64,000 nt of DNA from Flavobacteriaceae bacterium UBA5544 (GTDB lineage: Bacteria > Bacteroidota > Bacteroidia > Flavobacteriales > Flavobacteriaceae). Shown one piece after another: positions 28,476-37,159 of the stretch. Under the pieces are notes generated by a model, which was given only the letters and a program-made list of their open reading frames with translations, ran no database searches and was not told where the DNA came from. Numbering within the stretch: position 1 is the first letter of the stretch; the number at the start of each line of letters is the position of its first letter. The translations under genes were made by a program, and so were the position numbers. The stretch spans positions 32,122 through 96,121 of the forward strand of contig DINI01000018.1 of assembly GCA_002426755.1 (NCBI GenBank), written 5' to 3'.

Positions 28476-29399
28476 ATGAAAAAAATTACACTTATTATCG
28501 CTTTAGTATCGTATGCATCCTTTGCACAGGATTATACGTATGTGGACTTTGGAATCACAACCAATACCACTCCTGGAAACTGGAATAATGTTGCCGTGGC
28601 CAATGCGGCAAGTGCCTCTGGAATCACTTTGGGCCTGATCGACTCTAATGGCGCAAGTACTGGGGTTACATTAACAATTGACGATGCGTTCAATACGGTC
28701 AATACAGCGGGAAATACTTCTCCAGACCCATCATTACCTTTTCCAAGTACAGCTGCGGCAGATAGTTTTTTTGGTTCTACCACAACATTTCAAGGAGCAT
28801 TGGAGCCAACAGGTGGATTTACATTAACTGGATTAGACCCTGCCAAATATTATTCGTTCTCCATTTTTGCCTCTAGAAATGGTGTGACTGATAATAGAGA
28901 GGCTCAATATACGTTAGTGGGTTCAACTACTTCTGTTGTTGCATTGAATTCTTCTAATAATACTATGAACACTGCTGATGCTTTGAATCTTCAATCTAAT
29001 GCCAGTGGTGAAATTTCTCTTACGGCAGCACCAGGGCCAAACAATGACAACGGTAGTGGATTTTATTATTTAGGTGCCCTTGAAATGATTACAAGTGATG
29101 CGCCACTTTCTGTAGATTCCTTCGATTTGATTTCAAAATTAATTGTGTTTCCTAATCCGGTATCTGACAGATTTGAAGTGAAACTAGCCATGAATGAAGC
29201 GTCGAACCTAAAAATAGAAATGTTTGATATCAATGGAAGATTGATTTCTTCACTTTTAAATGAAGAAATGCAAGCTGGTGAGGTATCTTATGTATGGGAA
29301 AGAAATTCTGATAAAAACAGAAGTCTATCAGCAGGAACTTATATATTGGAAATTACCGCTAATGGTAAAAAATCGACCTCAAAGTTAATTTTGAAATAA
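28476..29399 (+). CDS. T9SS type A secreted protein with one beta-sandwich domain
   Basis: A 307-residue protein (signal ends near YASFAQ). Residues 19-210 are clearly homologous to the N-terminal domain of the preceding SGNH protein (DYTYVDFG, TPGNWNNVAV, GLIDSNGASTGVTLT, PTGGFTLTGLDPAKYYSFSI, GSGFYYLGALEMI). A type A sorting domain follows (KLIVFPNPVSDRFEV to LSAGTYILEIT). No hydrolase part is present, so it may be a carbohydrate-binding protein or a cut-down duplicate of its neighbour. It starts 12 bp after that gene. Precise function unknown. Confidence 0.75.
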   Translation: MKKITLIIALVSYASFAQDYTYVDFGITTNTTPGNWNNVAVANAASASGITLGLIDSNGASTGVTLTIDDAFNTVNTAGNTSPDPSLPFPSTAAADSFFGSTTTFQGALEPTGGFTLTGLDPAKYYSFSIFASRNGVTDNREAQYTLVGSTTSVVALNSSNNTMNTADALNLQSNASGEISLTAAPGPNNDNGSGFYYLGALEMITSDAPLSVDSFDLISKLIVFPNPVSDRFEVKLAMNEASNLKIEMFDINGRLISSLLNEEMQAGEVSYVWERNSDKNRSLSAGTYILEITANGKKSTSKLILK

Positions 29400-29406
29400 T
29401 AAAACG

Positions 29407-29428
29407 GGATGCATCAAAAAAAGCATCC
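29407..29428 (+). other. Small intergenic hairpin
   Basis: GGATGC (29407-29412) pairs with GCATCC (29423-29428) around an A-rich loop, in the 62-bp gap before the GH2 gene, the largest gap in this part of the operon. There is no clear T tract. It could fine-tune expression of the downstream genes or be incidental. Confidence 0.4.
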
Positions 29429-29461
29429 TCTCATCTGATTAATAGCTAAATAGTGCCACAC

Positions 29462-32068
29462 ATGACAAACAAATTGAAATATATAATGTTATTGTTGTGT
29501 GTGGTTTTTTATGTTCAAGGTTCTGCTCAAAAAACCATTATCAATTCTGGTTGGCAATTCTCTGAAAACAAAACAGATTGGTCCACCATCAACTTACCCC
29601 ATACATGGAATGATAAGGATGCATTTGATGATGAAGCTGGGTATCGACGAGGATTCGGATATTACAAAAAGCAAGTTTTTTTTTCGAAGGAGCAGAACGA
29701 TAAGATCCAGTATCTCAAATTCAATGCCGTCAATAAGGAAGCAACTGTTTATGTGAATGGTCAATTGGTCGGTAACCATAAAGGAGGCTATACGGCTTTT
29801 AATTTTGACATCACAAAATTCCTCAACTACGACACATATAATCTAATTGAAGTTACGGTTGATAACGCGCATAATGAAAACATTCCGCCATTGGATGCCG
29901 ATTTTACCTTTTATGGCGGCATCTATCGCGATGTGGAATTGATGTCGCTTCCAAAACAACACATCTCTTTAAAAGATTTTGCCTCGGATGGTTTTTATGT
30001 GGATTATCCACAAGTTTCGCAAGAAAAAGCCTTGGTAGAAGTGACAGTTTTCCTGGACAATTTTGATACAGCGAATTCATCAAATACACTTGAGCTCACT
30101 ATTTCAAATTCTGAAGGAAATATTATCAAAACCGAATCCAAAAAGATTAAAATTAAAGGAACTTCCTCTGAAAAGACAGTTGTAAATTTTCCGGAAATAA
30201 GTAATCCAAATCTATGGTCACCAGAAACACCCTATTTGTATCATTTGGATATTTCGTTGATGGATAAAAATGGAAGTATTTTAGACCATAAAGCTTCAAA
30301 CATTGCTTTCCGTTGGATAAGCGTTGACCCAAACAAGGGTATCTTGCTTAACGGACAATCTTACAAAATGATTGGTGTCAATCGGCATCAGGATTATGAA
30401 GGATATGGCAATGCGGTCCCGATGTCGTTACAGGAAAACGATATTCATTTGATTAAAAACATGGGTGCCAATGTCATTCGATTTGCCCATTATCCGCATA
30501 CAAGAGAACTTTATAAACTTTGTGATGAACTTGGTCTGTTGGTTTGGTCAGAAATTCCGATTGTGAACAAGGTGACCAATACTCCTGAATTTTTCGAAAC
30601 TAGCCTCAAGATGCAGGAAGAACATTTGAAGCAGTATTATAATTTTCCTTCGGTGGTGATGTTTGGTTATATGAACGAAATTTTTCTCCGTTTGGCTTTT
30701 GATAAAAAATCAACTGAAGAGGAAAAAGACGAAGCCAAAATTTACACCTACAAACTTGCGAAACAATTGGAAGACCTCACAAGAAAAATAGCTCCAAACC
30801 GTTTAACAGTTATGGCCTTGCATTTTGATGAACTTTATAACGACACCAAAATCGCCGACCTGTCGATGCTTATTGGCTGGAATTTATATTTCGGATGGTA
30901 TAATGGGCAGATTCCTGATTTAGGTGTGTTTCTCGACGACCAACACAAACGTTTCCCAAATCGTACCATTATGGTGTCGGAATATGGGCCTGGTGCTGAT
31001 GTCAATGTGTCGAGCACTACACCAAAAAAGTATGACTACACACAAGAATACCAATTAATTCTGCATAAAAGTTATTTCGAACAAGTGACATCACGTGATT
31101 TTGTTGCAGGTATGACCGCTTGGAATTTCGCGGATTTTGGTTCTGAATTTCGCGGTGAGACCATTCCGCATGTCAATCAAAAAGGCTTGGTGCAATACAA
31201 TCGTGAACCAAAAGACGTTTATTATTGGTATCAATCTGTGTTGACCGAAAAACCTATGTTGCATATTGCTTTGAATGAAAACCATCCTTTAAATGTGATT
31301 GGAATGGACTCCTATCCTGTTTCAATGTTTTCAAATCAAAAAAATACTGACGTTTTTTTAAACGGAAAAATGATTCAAACGGTTCAATTTGAAAAAGGTT
31401 TGGCAACAGTTGACATTCCTTTTGTCAACGGAAAAAATGACTTGAAAGTTGTTTCAAATTCACAAGAAGACACCAAAACAATTCAGGTATTTAAAACACA
31501 AAACTTGAAAAACGCCAATTTTAAACGATTTGGCATCAATATTGGGTCTCACTTTAATTTTTATGATGAGGAAACCAATGTGACATTTATAGCTGACAAA
31601 CCCTATTCTGAAAATTTTTATGGACACTTGGACGGAACCCCTTACAACATCACAAAAGACCACAACCAAGGTATTCCTAATAATATTAAAAACACGAACC
31701 TTGAAGGGATATTCCAAATGATGCTTGAAGGTTGTGAAACCTATAAAGTGGATATTCCAAATGGAAATTATAGAATCAGCATCTTTTTTGTTGAACCACA
31801 GATTAAAAGTCAGATTGAGATGATTTATAACCTGGATGCTTCAAAAAAATCTTTGGAGGAAACCCCAAAACAGCGGATTTTTGATATATTTTTAAACGAC
31901 AAATTGATAGAAAGCCATTTTGATTTGGCCAAAACATATCCAGATAAATATGGCGTCACGCTTACCGCTGACATGCAGATTGAAAAAAATGAAGGATTAA
32001 CCTTAAATTTAAAACCAATTGAAGGAAAAACGGTCATCAGTGGCATTTTAATTGAAAAAATTAATTGA
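29462..32068 (+). CDS. GH2 glycoside hydrolase with C-terminal malectin-like domain
   Basis: An 868-residue protein from the ATG at 29462 (a GTG at 29453 is in frame but less likely); signal ends near VQGSAQ. Sugar-binding, immunoglobulin-like and TIM-barrel domains of GH2 occur in order (FGYYKKQVFF, NGQLVGNHKGGYTAFNFDIT, GVNRHQDYEGYG, RFAHYPHTRELYKLCDELG). The acid/base is Glu406 in FGYMNEIFL and the nucleophile Glu507 in VSEYGPG. Residues of about 690-868 form a malectin-like domain (FGINIGSHFNFYDEE, GNYRISIFFVEP, RIFDIFLNDK). Members are exo-beta-galactosidases, glucuronidases or related; the exact sugar is not evident. Confidence 0.88.
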   Translation: MTNKLKYIMLLLCVVFYVQGSAQKTIINSGWQFSENKTDWSTINLPHTWNDKDAFDDEAGYRRGFGYYKKQVFFSKEQNDKIQYLKFNAVNKEATVYVNGQLVGNHKGGYTAFNFDITKFLNYDTYNLIEVTVDNAHNENIPPLDADFTFYGGIYRDVELMSLPKQHISLKDFASDGFYVDYPQVSQEKALVEVTVFLDNFDTANSSNTLELTISNSEGNIIKTESKKIKIKGTSSEKTVVNFPEISNPNLWSPETPYLYHLDISLMDKNGSILDHKASNIAFRWISVDPNKGILLNGQSYKMIGVNRHQDYEGYGNAVPMSLQENDIHLIKNMGANVIRFAHYPHTRELYKLCDELGLLVWSEIPIVNKVTNTPEFFETSLKMQEEHLKQYYNFPSVVMFGYMNEIFLRLAFDKKSTEEEKDEAKIYTYKLAKQLEDLTRKIAPNRLTVMALHFDELYNDTKIADLSMLIGWNLYFGWYNGQIPDLGVFLDDQHKRFPNRTIMVSEYGPGADVNVSSTTPKKYDYTQEYQLILHKSYFEQVTSRDFVAGMTAWNFADFGSEFRGETIPHVNQKGLVQYNREPKDVYYWYQSVLTEKPMLHIALNENHPLNVIGMDSYPVSMFSNQKNTDVFLNGKMIQTVQFEKGLATVDIPFVNGKNDLKVVSNSQEDTKTIQVFKTQNLKNANFKRFGINIGSHFNFYDEETNVTFIADKPYSENFYGHLDGTPYNITKDHNQGIPNNIKNTNLEGIFQMMLEGCETYKVDIPNGNYRISIFFVEPQIKSQIEMIYNLDASKKSLEETPKQRIFDIFLNDKLIESHFDLAKTYPDKYGVTLTADMQIEKNEGLTLNLKPIEGKTVISGILIEKIN

Positions 32069-32072
32069 AAAA

Positions 32073-32960
32073 ATGAAGAAGATATTTATTTACCTAGTAG
32101 TATGTATTTCTTACACCGCATTTTCGCAAGTGAAAATGACAACCTACACCTATGCACTTAAAGGATTGGACACGTTGAAGATGGATGTGTATACACCAAA
32201 AAATTTAAAGAAAGGCGATTCCGTCCCAGTCATGTTATGGATGCATGGTGGAGGATTTGTTGGAGGCGATAGAGCCTATCCAAGCGAAGTGAAATTGGCG
32301 CAATTGGCTGCTGAAAATGGTTATTTGGGCGTTTTTATTTCCTATCGCCTAACGCGAAAAGGACAACTCACTGGTTTTGGATGTGACTGTCCAAAATCGG
32401 AAAAATTATTGACCTTCAAAAATGCCGCTATTGATTTCTTGGATGCTGCGAAATTTATTTACCTAAACAAAGGCATATTAGGGGCTGATACTACCAAAAT
32501 TATTGCCGGAGGTAGTAGCGCTGGTGCTGAAGGCATGTTGAATGCGGTTTATATGAGGGAATATTTTGTAGATGATTTAAAACTTTATCAAAATATAAAA
32601 TTTGCTGGTGTATTTTCATTGGCTGGCGCAATGGTCAATGCCGATTATATAACAATGACTAACGCTTTACCGTCCGCTTTTTTTCATGGAACGGATGATA
32701 ATTTAGTGCCTTTTGGAAGCGCACCACATCACTTGTGTTCAGCAACTAAACCAGGTTATTTGATGCTGGATGGCTCGGCTACCATTGTTGAAAAGTTGAG
32801 AAAGCTAGAAAGACCATTTTATCTTTATAAAGTTCTAGGCGGAAAACATGAGTTATCATCCATTCCATTTGAACATTTGGATGATGTATTTACGTTTTTT
32901 AATCAAACTGTGTTCAAGAATGAAGTCATTCAGACTGTTAAAATAGTAAACAAGATATGA
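32073..32960 (+). CDS. Secreted alpha/beta-hydrolase (acetyl-xylan-esterase/lipase-like carboxylesterase)
   Basis: A 295-residue enzyme. The start at 32073 gives the signal peptide MKKIFIYLVVCISYTAFSQ; an in-frame ATG at 32052 lies within the end of the GH2 gene. The HGGG oxyanion motif (LWMHGGGFVGGD) and nucleophile elbow GGSSAGAEG (Ser149) mark the hormone-sensitive-lipase/carboxylesterase branch; the acid and histidine lie in FFHGTDDNLVPF and GGKHELSS. A pair of cysteines (CDCP) occurs near the middle. It overlaps the sulfatase gene by 4 bp. Second esterase of the operon, likely for another acyl substituent or another product size. Confidence 0.8.
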   Translation: MKKIFIYLVVCISYTAFSQVKMTTYTYALKGLDTLKMDVYTPKNLKKGDSVPVMLWMHGGGFVGGDRAYPSEVKLAQLAAENGYLGVFISYRLTRKGQLTGFGCDCPKSEKLLTFKNAAIDFLDAAKFIYLNKGILGADTTKIIAGGSSAGAEGMLNAVYMREYFVDDLKLYQNIKFAGVFSLAGAMVNADYITMTNALPSAFFHGTDDNLVPFGSAPHHLCSATKPGYLMLDGSATIVEKLRKLERPFYLYKVLGGKHELSSIPFEHLDDVFTFFNQTVFKNEVIQTVKIVNKI

Positions 32961-34639
32961 AGCAATTAGCACTTTGTTTGATAATGGTTTTTACGATGAT
33001 TTCCTGTAAGACCAAACAACAGGAAGTTAGTGCTGAAAAATCTACAACGGAGCAAAAACAGCGTCCAAATATCATTTTCATTATGGCAGATGACCATGCG
33101 GCACAAGCCATCAGCGCTTATGGACATCCAATTAGCAAATTGGCGCAAACTCCAAACATTGACCGAATTGCAAACGATGGTGCCATTTTTAGAAATAACT
33201 TCTGCACCAATTCCATTTGCGGTCCGAGTAGAGCCGTGGTTTTGACGGGAAAATTCAGTCATGTCAATGGTTTCCGAATGAATGGAAACAAATTTGATGG
33301 CAATCAGCCAACTTTTCCAAAAATGTTGCAAAAGGCAGGATATAACACCGCAATGATTGGAAAATGGCATTTGGACGGCCAACCACAAGGTTTTGATTAT
33401 TGGAACGTATTGACCGACCAAGGCAATTATTACAACCCAGATTTCATCACTTACAATGAACAAAAAAAGCGTATTGACACCACAAGAATTACAGGTTACG
33501 CTACAGATATCATTACTGATGACGCGATAAGTTATTTGAACAAAGTAAAAAATGGCAATCAACCATTCATGATGATGGTACATCACAAAGCACCACATCG
33601 GAATTGGATGCCAGCATTGCGTCACCTTAATAGTTACGATGATGTAGAGTTCCCATTACCTGACACTTATTTCACAAACCATGAAGGTTCCATTGCCTCC
33701 AAAGAGCAATTGCAAACCATTTACAAGGATATGTATGAGGGTCATGACTTGAAAATGACCGTTGCAAAAGGGAGCAACGAACTGGCGCACAATCCATGGA
33801 CAACCGATTTTGACCGTATGACTCCAGAGCAGCGTGCCATTTGGGACAAAGCGTATCAACCTAAAAACGATGCGATGCATGATGCCAATATGAATGCAAA
33901 AGAATTGGCACTATGGAAAGGTCAACGCTATTTGCACGAATATTTGGCGACCATCAAAGCTGTAGATGAGGGTGTTGGCAAAATACTCGATTATTTGGAC
34001 GAAAATGGACTTTCCGAAAATACTCTGATTATCTACACCACAGATCAAGGGTTTTATTTAGGCGAAAAAGGCTGGTTCGACAAACGTTTTATGTATGAAG
34101 AATCGCTTGCGATGCCAATGCTGGCAAAGTATCCAGGCGTTATCAAAAAAGGGACAGAAATTACTGCTTTGACGCAAAATTTGGATTTTGCCGAAACGTT
34201 TTTGGATTTTGCGGGTGTCGATATCCCAAAAGATATGCAGGGAAAATCCTTAAAGCCTTTGATGACAGGACAAGCTAACAATGATGATTTTAGAGATGCG
34301 ATTTATTATCATTATTATGATTTCCCTGCCTTTCACATGGTCAAAAAAATGTATGGTGTAAGAACCAATCGCTACAAACTGATTCATGTTTATGATGATA
34401 TCGACCAATGGGAATTGTATGATTTAAAAACCGACCCACAAGAGATTAAAAACCTAATAGATGATGCTTCGTACGACTCGATTGAGAAGAATTTAATAGT
34501 TAAATTGGCGGAATTACAAGCACAGTATAATGTGACCAACAAGGAATTTGAACAAGCAGCCAAAGAATCCGTTGATAGAAATTATAAGAATTTTGAACGC
34601 TTAAGAGGAAATCCAACTAATATTTATCAGAATGATTAA
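32957..34639 (+). CDS. Formylglycine-dependent sulfatase lipoprotein (S1 family)
   Basis: A 560-residue lipoprotein (signal MKQLALCLIMVFTMISC). The sulfatase signature is SICGPSRAVVLTGK, with Cys88 the residue converted to formylglycine; metal ligands lie in IIFIMADDHAAQ and YTTDQGFYLGEKGWFDK. Maturation needs an anaerobic (anSME) or FGE-type enzyme encoded elsewhere. The family removes sulfate esters, but the same fold includes phosphonate or phosphodiester hydrolases, so the leaving group is not certain. Its presence means the polymer is probably decorated. Overlaps the previous gene by 4 bp, and its stop overlaps a possible upstream start of the next gene. Confidence 0.9.
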   Translation: MKQLALCLIMVFTMISCKTKQQEVSAEKSTTEQKQRPNIIFIMADDHAAQAISAYGHPISKLAQTPNIDRIANDGAIFRNNFCTNSICGPSRAVVLTGKFSHVNGFRMNGNKFDGNQPTFPKMLQKAGYNTAMIGKWHLDGQPQGFDYWNVLTDQGNYYNPDFITYNEQKKRIDTTRITGYATDIITDDAISYLNKVKNGNQPFMMMVHHKAPHRNWMPALRHLNSYDDVEFPLPDTYFTNHEGSIASKEQLQTIYKDMYEGHDLKMTVAKGSNELAHNPWTTDFDRMTPEQRAIWDKAYQPKNDAMHDANMNAKELALWKGQRYLHEYLATIKAVDEGVGKILDYLDENGLSENTLIIYTTDQGFYLGEKGWFDKRFMYEESLAMPMLAKYPGVIKKGTEITALTQNLDFAETFLDFAGVDIPKDMQGKSLKPLMTGQANNDDFRDAIYYHYYDFPAFHMVKKMYGVRTNRYKLIHVYDDIDQWELYDLKTDPQEIKNLIDDASYDSIEKNLIVKLAELQAQYNVTNKEFEQAAKESVDRNYKNFERLRGNPTNIYQND

Positions 34640-34649
34640 GTCTCCGAAT

Positions 34650-35495
34650 ATGAAAAAATATATCCTGTGTCTATTTGTGTTGAGTTTCACTTTTAACATG
34701 TTTTCTCAAGAAACCTTAAAATTGATGACCTATAACATTAAACTGGACTATCCAAAAGAAGGTGAAAACAGTTGGAACAACCGAAAAGATTGGATGGTAG
34801 GCCAAATCCAATTTTATGCACCTGATGTGTTTGGAGTTCAAGAAGCCATGCCAAATCAAATGCAATATATCGATAGTACAATGACAAATTATGGTTTCAT
34901 TGGTGTTGGACGCGATGATGGAAAAGATGCAGGAGAATATTCAGCCATTTTTTACAATAAAACCAAATTAAAAATTATCAAAGGTTCAACATTTTGGTTG
35001 TCCGAAACGCCAGACAAGGTATCCATGGGTTGGGATGCCGCTTGCAATCGTGTTTGTACCTATGCATTGTTTGAAGACTTGACTACAAAAAAACAATTTT
35101 GGGTGTTCAATACGCATTTTGACCATGTTGGAGTGGTAGCAAGGGCAAATAGTACGAGTTTGATTTTGAATAAGATAAAAGAGTTTACCAACGAAATATT
35201 GCCGGTTTTTCTGATGGGTGATTTCAATTTAGAACCCGAAACTGAAAATATTCAATTAATAAAAAGTAAATTAGTCGATTCAAAGGAAGTGAGCATAGCA
35301 GAACCTTTCGGACCTTCTGGAACCTTTAATAATTTTGAATTTGACAAACCTGTAATTAGAAGAATCGATTATATTTTTATAAGCAAAAATAACATTAAAG
35401 TCAATAAATACGCAGTTTTGAGCGATAGTAAGGACTTAAAATACCCTTCTGACCATTTACCTGTGTATATTGAAGCACAACTAAATACTAACTAA
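34650..35495 (+). CDS. Secreted endonuclease/exonuclease/phosphatase-family hydrolase
   Basis: A 281-residue enzyme from the ATG at 34650 (signal MKKYILCLFVLSFTFNMFSQ); an in-frame ATG at 34632 overlaps the sulfatase stop and would add six residues. The EEP fold motifs are present: MTYNIKLD, DVFGVQEAMPNQ, NTHFDHVG, FLMGDFNLEP and SDHLPVYIEA. Members cleave phosphodiester bonds in nucleic acids, phospholipids or phosphorylated sugars. In this context it is the second phosphoester hydrolase of the operon and may remove a phosphodiester-linked substituent. It lies 14 bp before the symporter gene. Confidence 0.82.
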   Translation: MKKYILCLFVLSFTFNMFSQETLKLMTYNIKLDYPKEGENSWNNRKDWMVGQIQFYAPDVFGVQEAMPNQMQYIDSTMTNYGFIGVGRDDGKDAGEYSAIFYNKTKLKIIKGSTFWLSETPDKVSMGWDAACNRVCTYALFEDLTTKKQFWVFNTHFDHVGVVARANSTSLILNKIKEFTNEILPVFLMGDFNLEPETENIQLIKSKLVDSKEVSIAEPFGPSGTFNNFEFDKPVIRRIDYIFISKNNIKVNKYAVLSDSKDLKYPSDHLPVYIEAQLNTN

Positions 35496-35509
35496 ACACT
35501 TCTCATATT

Positions 35510-37159
35510 ATGCTTGGAATTATCTCATTTGTAGGCTTTACGCTTTTAGTGGCGGTCATATCGTATTTTGCAACCCGTAGTACTGATGAAAGTTCATCTG
35601 ATGGCTATTTTTTAGGAGGAAGAAGCCTCACGGCTGGAGTGATTGCCGGGTCACTGCTTTTAACAAATCTTTCAACAGAGCAGATTGTAGGATTAAACGG
35701 TAGCGCTTATACAGATGGATTATCCGTAATGGCATGGGAGACACTCGCAGCGATAGCCATGGTTGTTACAGCCATATTTTTATTGCCAAGATATCTAAAG
35801 GGAGGCTTAACTACAGTACCTCAATTCTTATCAAAGCGTTTTGATGTAGCTACTAAAACAATCACTTCAGGTTTGTTTCTGACAGGATACGTGGTGGTGT
35901 TACTTCCTGTAATTCTATATTCTGGTTCTGTGGCAATCAGTGGCATGTTCAACGTTCCAGAATTGCTTGATGTGTCCAATACACAAGCTCTTTGGATTTG
36001 TATTTGGGGTATCGGCATCATAGGTTCAATTTACGCGGTTTTTGGAGGTTTAAAAGCAGTTGCTGTTTCTGATAGTATCAATGCAATTGGCCTTATCATT
36101 GGAGGTCTTTTAATCCCCGTTTTCGGGCTTATGGCAATTGGTGATGGAAGTATGCTGACAGGGATAGATACGTTAATGTCTGCAAACCCTGAAAAGTTTA
36201 AATCCATGGGACAACCAGGACAGGAGGTACCATTCAGTACAATTTTCACAGGAATGATGCTCGTTCAATTATTTTATTGGGGAACAAATCAACAAATTAT
36301 ACAACGAGCCCTTGGAGCAAAAAACCTGGCAGAAGGTCAGAAAGGTTTGTTACTTGCTTCATTTCTGAAAATATTGGGACCATTAATTTTGGTATTGCCG
36401 GGAATCATTGCCTATCATTATTTTGAAGGAGGTTTGGCCTCAAGCGATTTGGCATATCCAGAATTGGTGCGCGCCGTCTTACCAAAATATTTGGTCGGGT
36501 TCTTTGCGGCTGTTTTATTTGGAGCCATCTTAAGTTCTTTCAACAGTGTTTTAAACAGTTCAGTAACCTTGTTTGGATTGGACATCTACAAGCAGCATAT
36601 CAATAAAAATGCGGATGAAAAAACCGTTGTAAGATATGGTAAAATATTTGGTATTGTGTTGGCATTTTCAGCAATGTTCATTGCGCCTCTAATTGCAAAT
36701 GCTGGTAGTTTGTTTGCCTATTTGCAGGAAGTTAACGGTATTTACAGTATTCCGATTTTCACCATCATTGTTGTGGGTTATGCCACTAAAAGAGTTCCTG
36801 CCATCGCTGCAAAAATTGGAGTTGTTTCGGGTTCAGTTTTATATATTTTGAGTCAATTTATTTTAAAGCCACATTTTGTTGGAAAAGCGCTTGCAGATGC
36901 CAAAGCTTCTGGAGTCACAGATGCTGCTGCTTTAAAATTGGTGGAAGCAGGAGCTTATCCGCACTTTTTGCACGTTATGGCTATATTATTTGTTCTCAAT
37001 ATTTTGATTATGCTGGCTATAGGAAAAATAAGGCCAAGACAAGAAGCTTTTGAACTGGAATACACCAAGCAAGTGGATATTTCTCCATGGAAATACGTAA
37101 AACCTGTGGGCATCATTGTTTGTTTAATCGTTATTTCAATTTACATATATTTTTCATAG
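35510..37159 (+). CDS. Sodium:solute symporter (SSS/SLC5 family), sugar uptake
   Basis: A 549-residue inner-membrane protein with about 14 hydrophobic helices. Family features include GYFLGGRSLTAGVIAGSLLL, NLSTEQIVGLNGSAY, WGTNQQIIQRALGAKN and LFGAILSSFNSVLNSSVTLF. It would take up the mono- or disaccharides released in the periplasm with sodium. It is the last metabolic gene of the first PUL. The regulator at 37160 begins on the base after its stop codon, so the two are almost certainly co-transcribed. Confidence 0.9.
   Translation: MLGIISFVGFTLLVAVISYFATRSTDESSSDGYFLGGRSLTAGVIAGSLLLTNLSTEQIVGLNGSAYTDGLSVMAWETLAAIAMVVTAIFLLPRYLKGGLTTVPQFLSKRFDVATKTITSGLFLTGYVVVLLPVILYSGSVAISGMFNVPELLDVSNTQALWICIWGIGIIGSIYAVFGGLKAVAVSDSINAIGLIIGGLLIPVFGLMAIGDGSMLTGIDTLMSANPEKFKSMGQPGQEVPFSTIFTGMMLVQLFYWGTNQQIIQRALGAKNLAEGQKGLLLASFLKILGPLILVLPGIIAYHYFEGGLASSDLAYPELVRAVLPKYLVGFFAAVLFGAILSSFNSVLNSSVTLFGLDIYKQHINKNADEKTVVRYGKIFGIVLAFSAMFIAPLIANAGSLFAYLQEVNGIYSIPIFTIIVVGYATKRVPAIAAKIGVVSGSVLYILSQFILKPHFVGKALADAKASGVTDAAALKLVEAGAYPHFLHVMAILFVLNILIMLAIGKIRPRQEAFELEYTKQVDISPWKYVKPVGIIVCLIVISIYIYFS

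Noticed and set aside
32966..33625. Minus-strand 219-codon ORF
   Set aside because: Lies wholly inside the sulfatase gene, which has clear catalytic motifs; the antisense translation has no recognisable domain.
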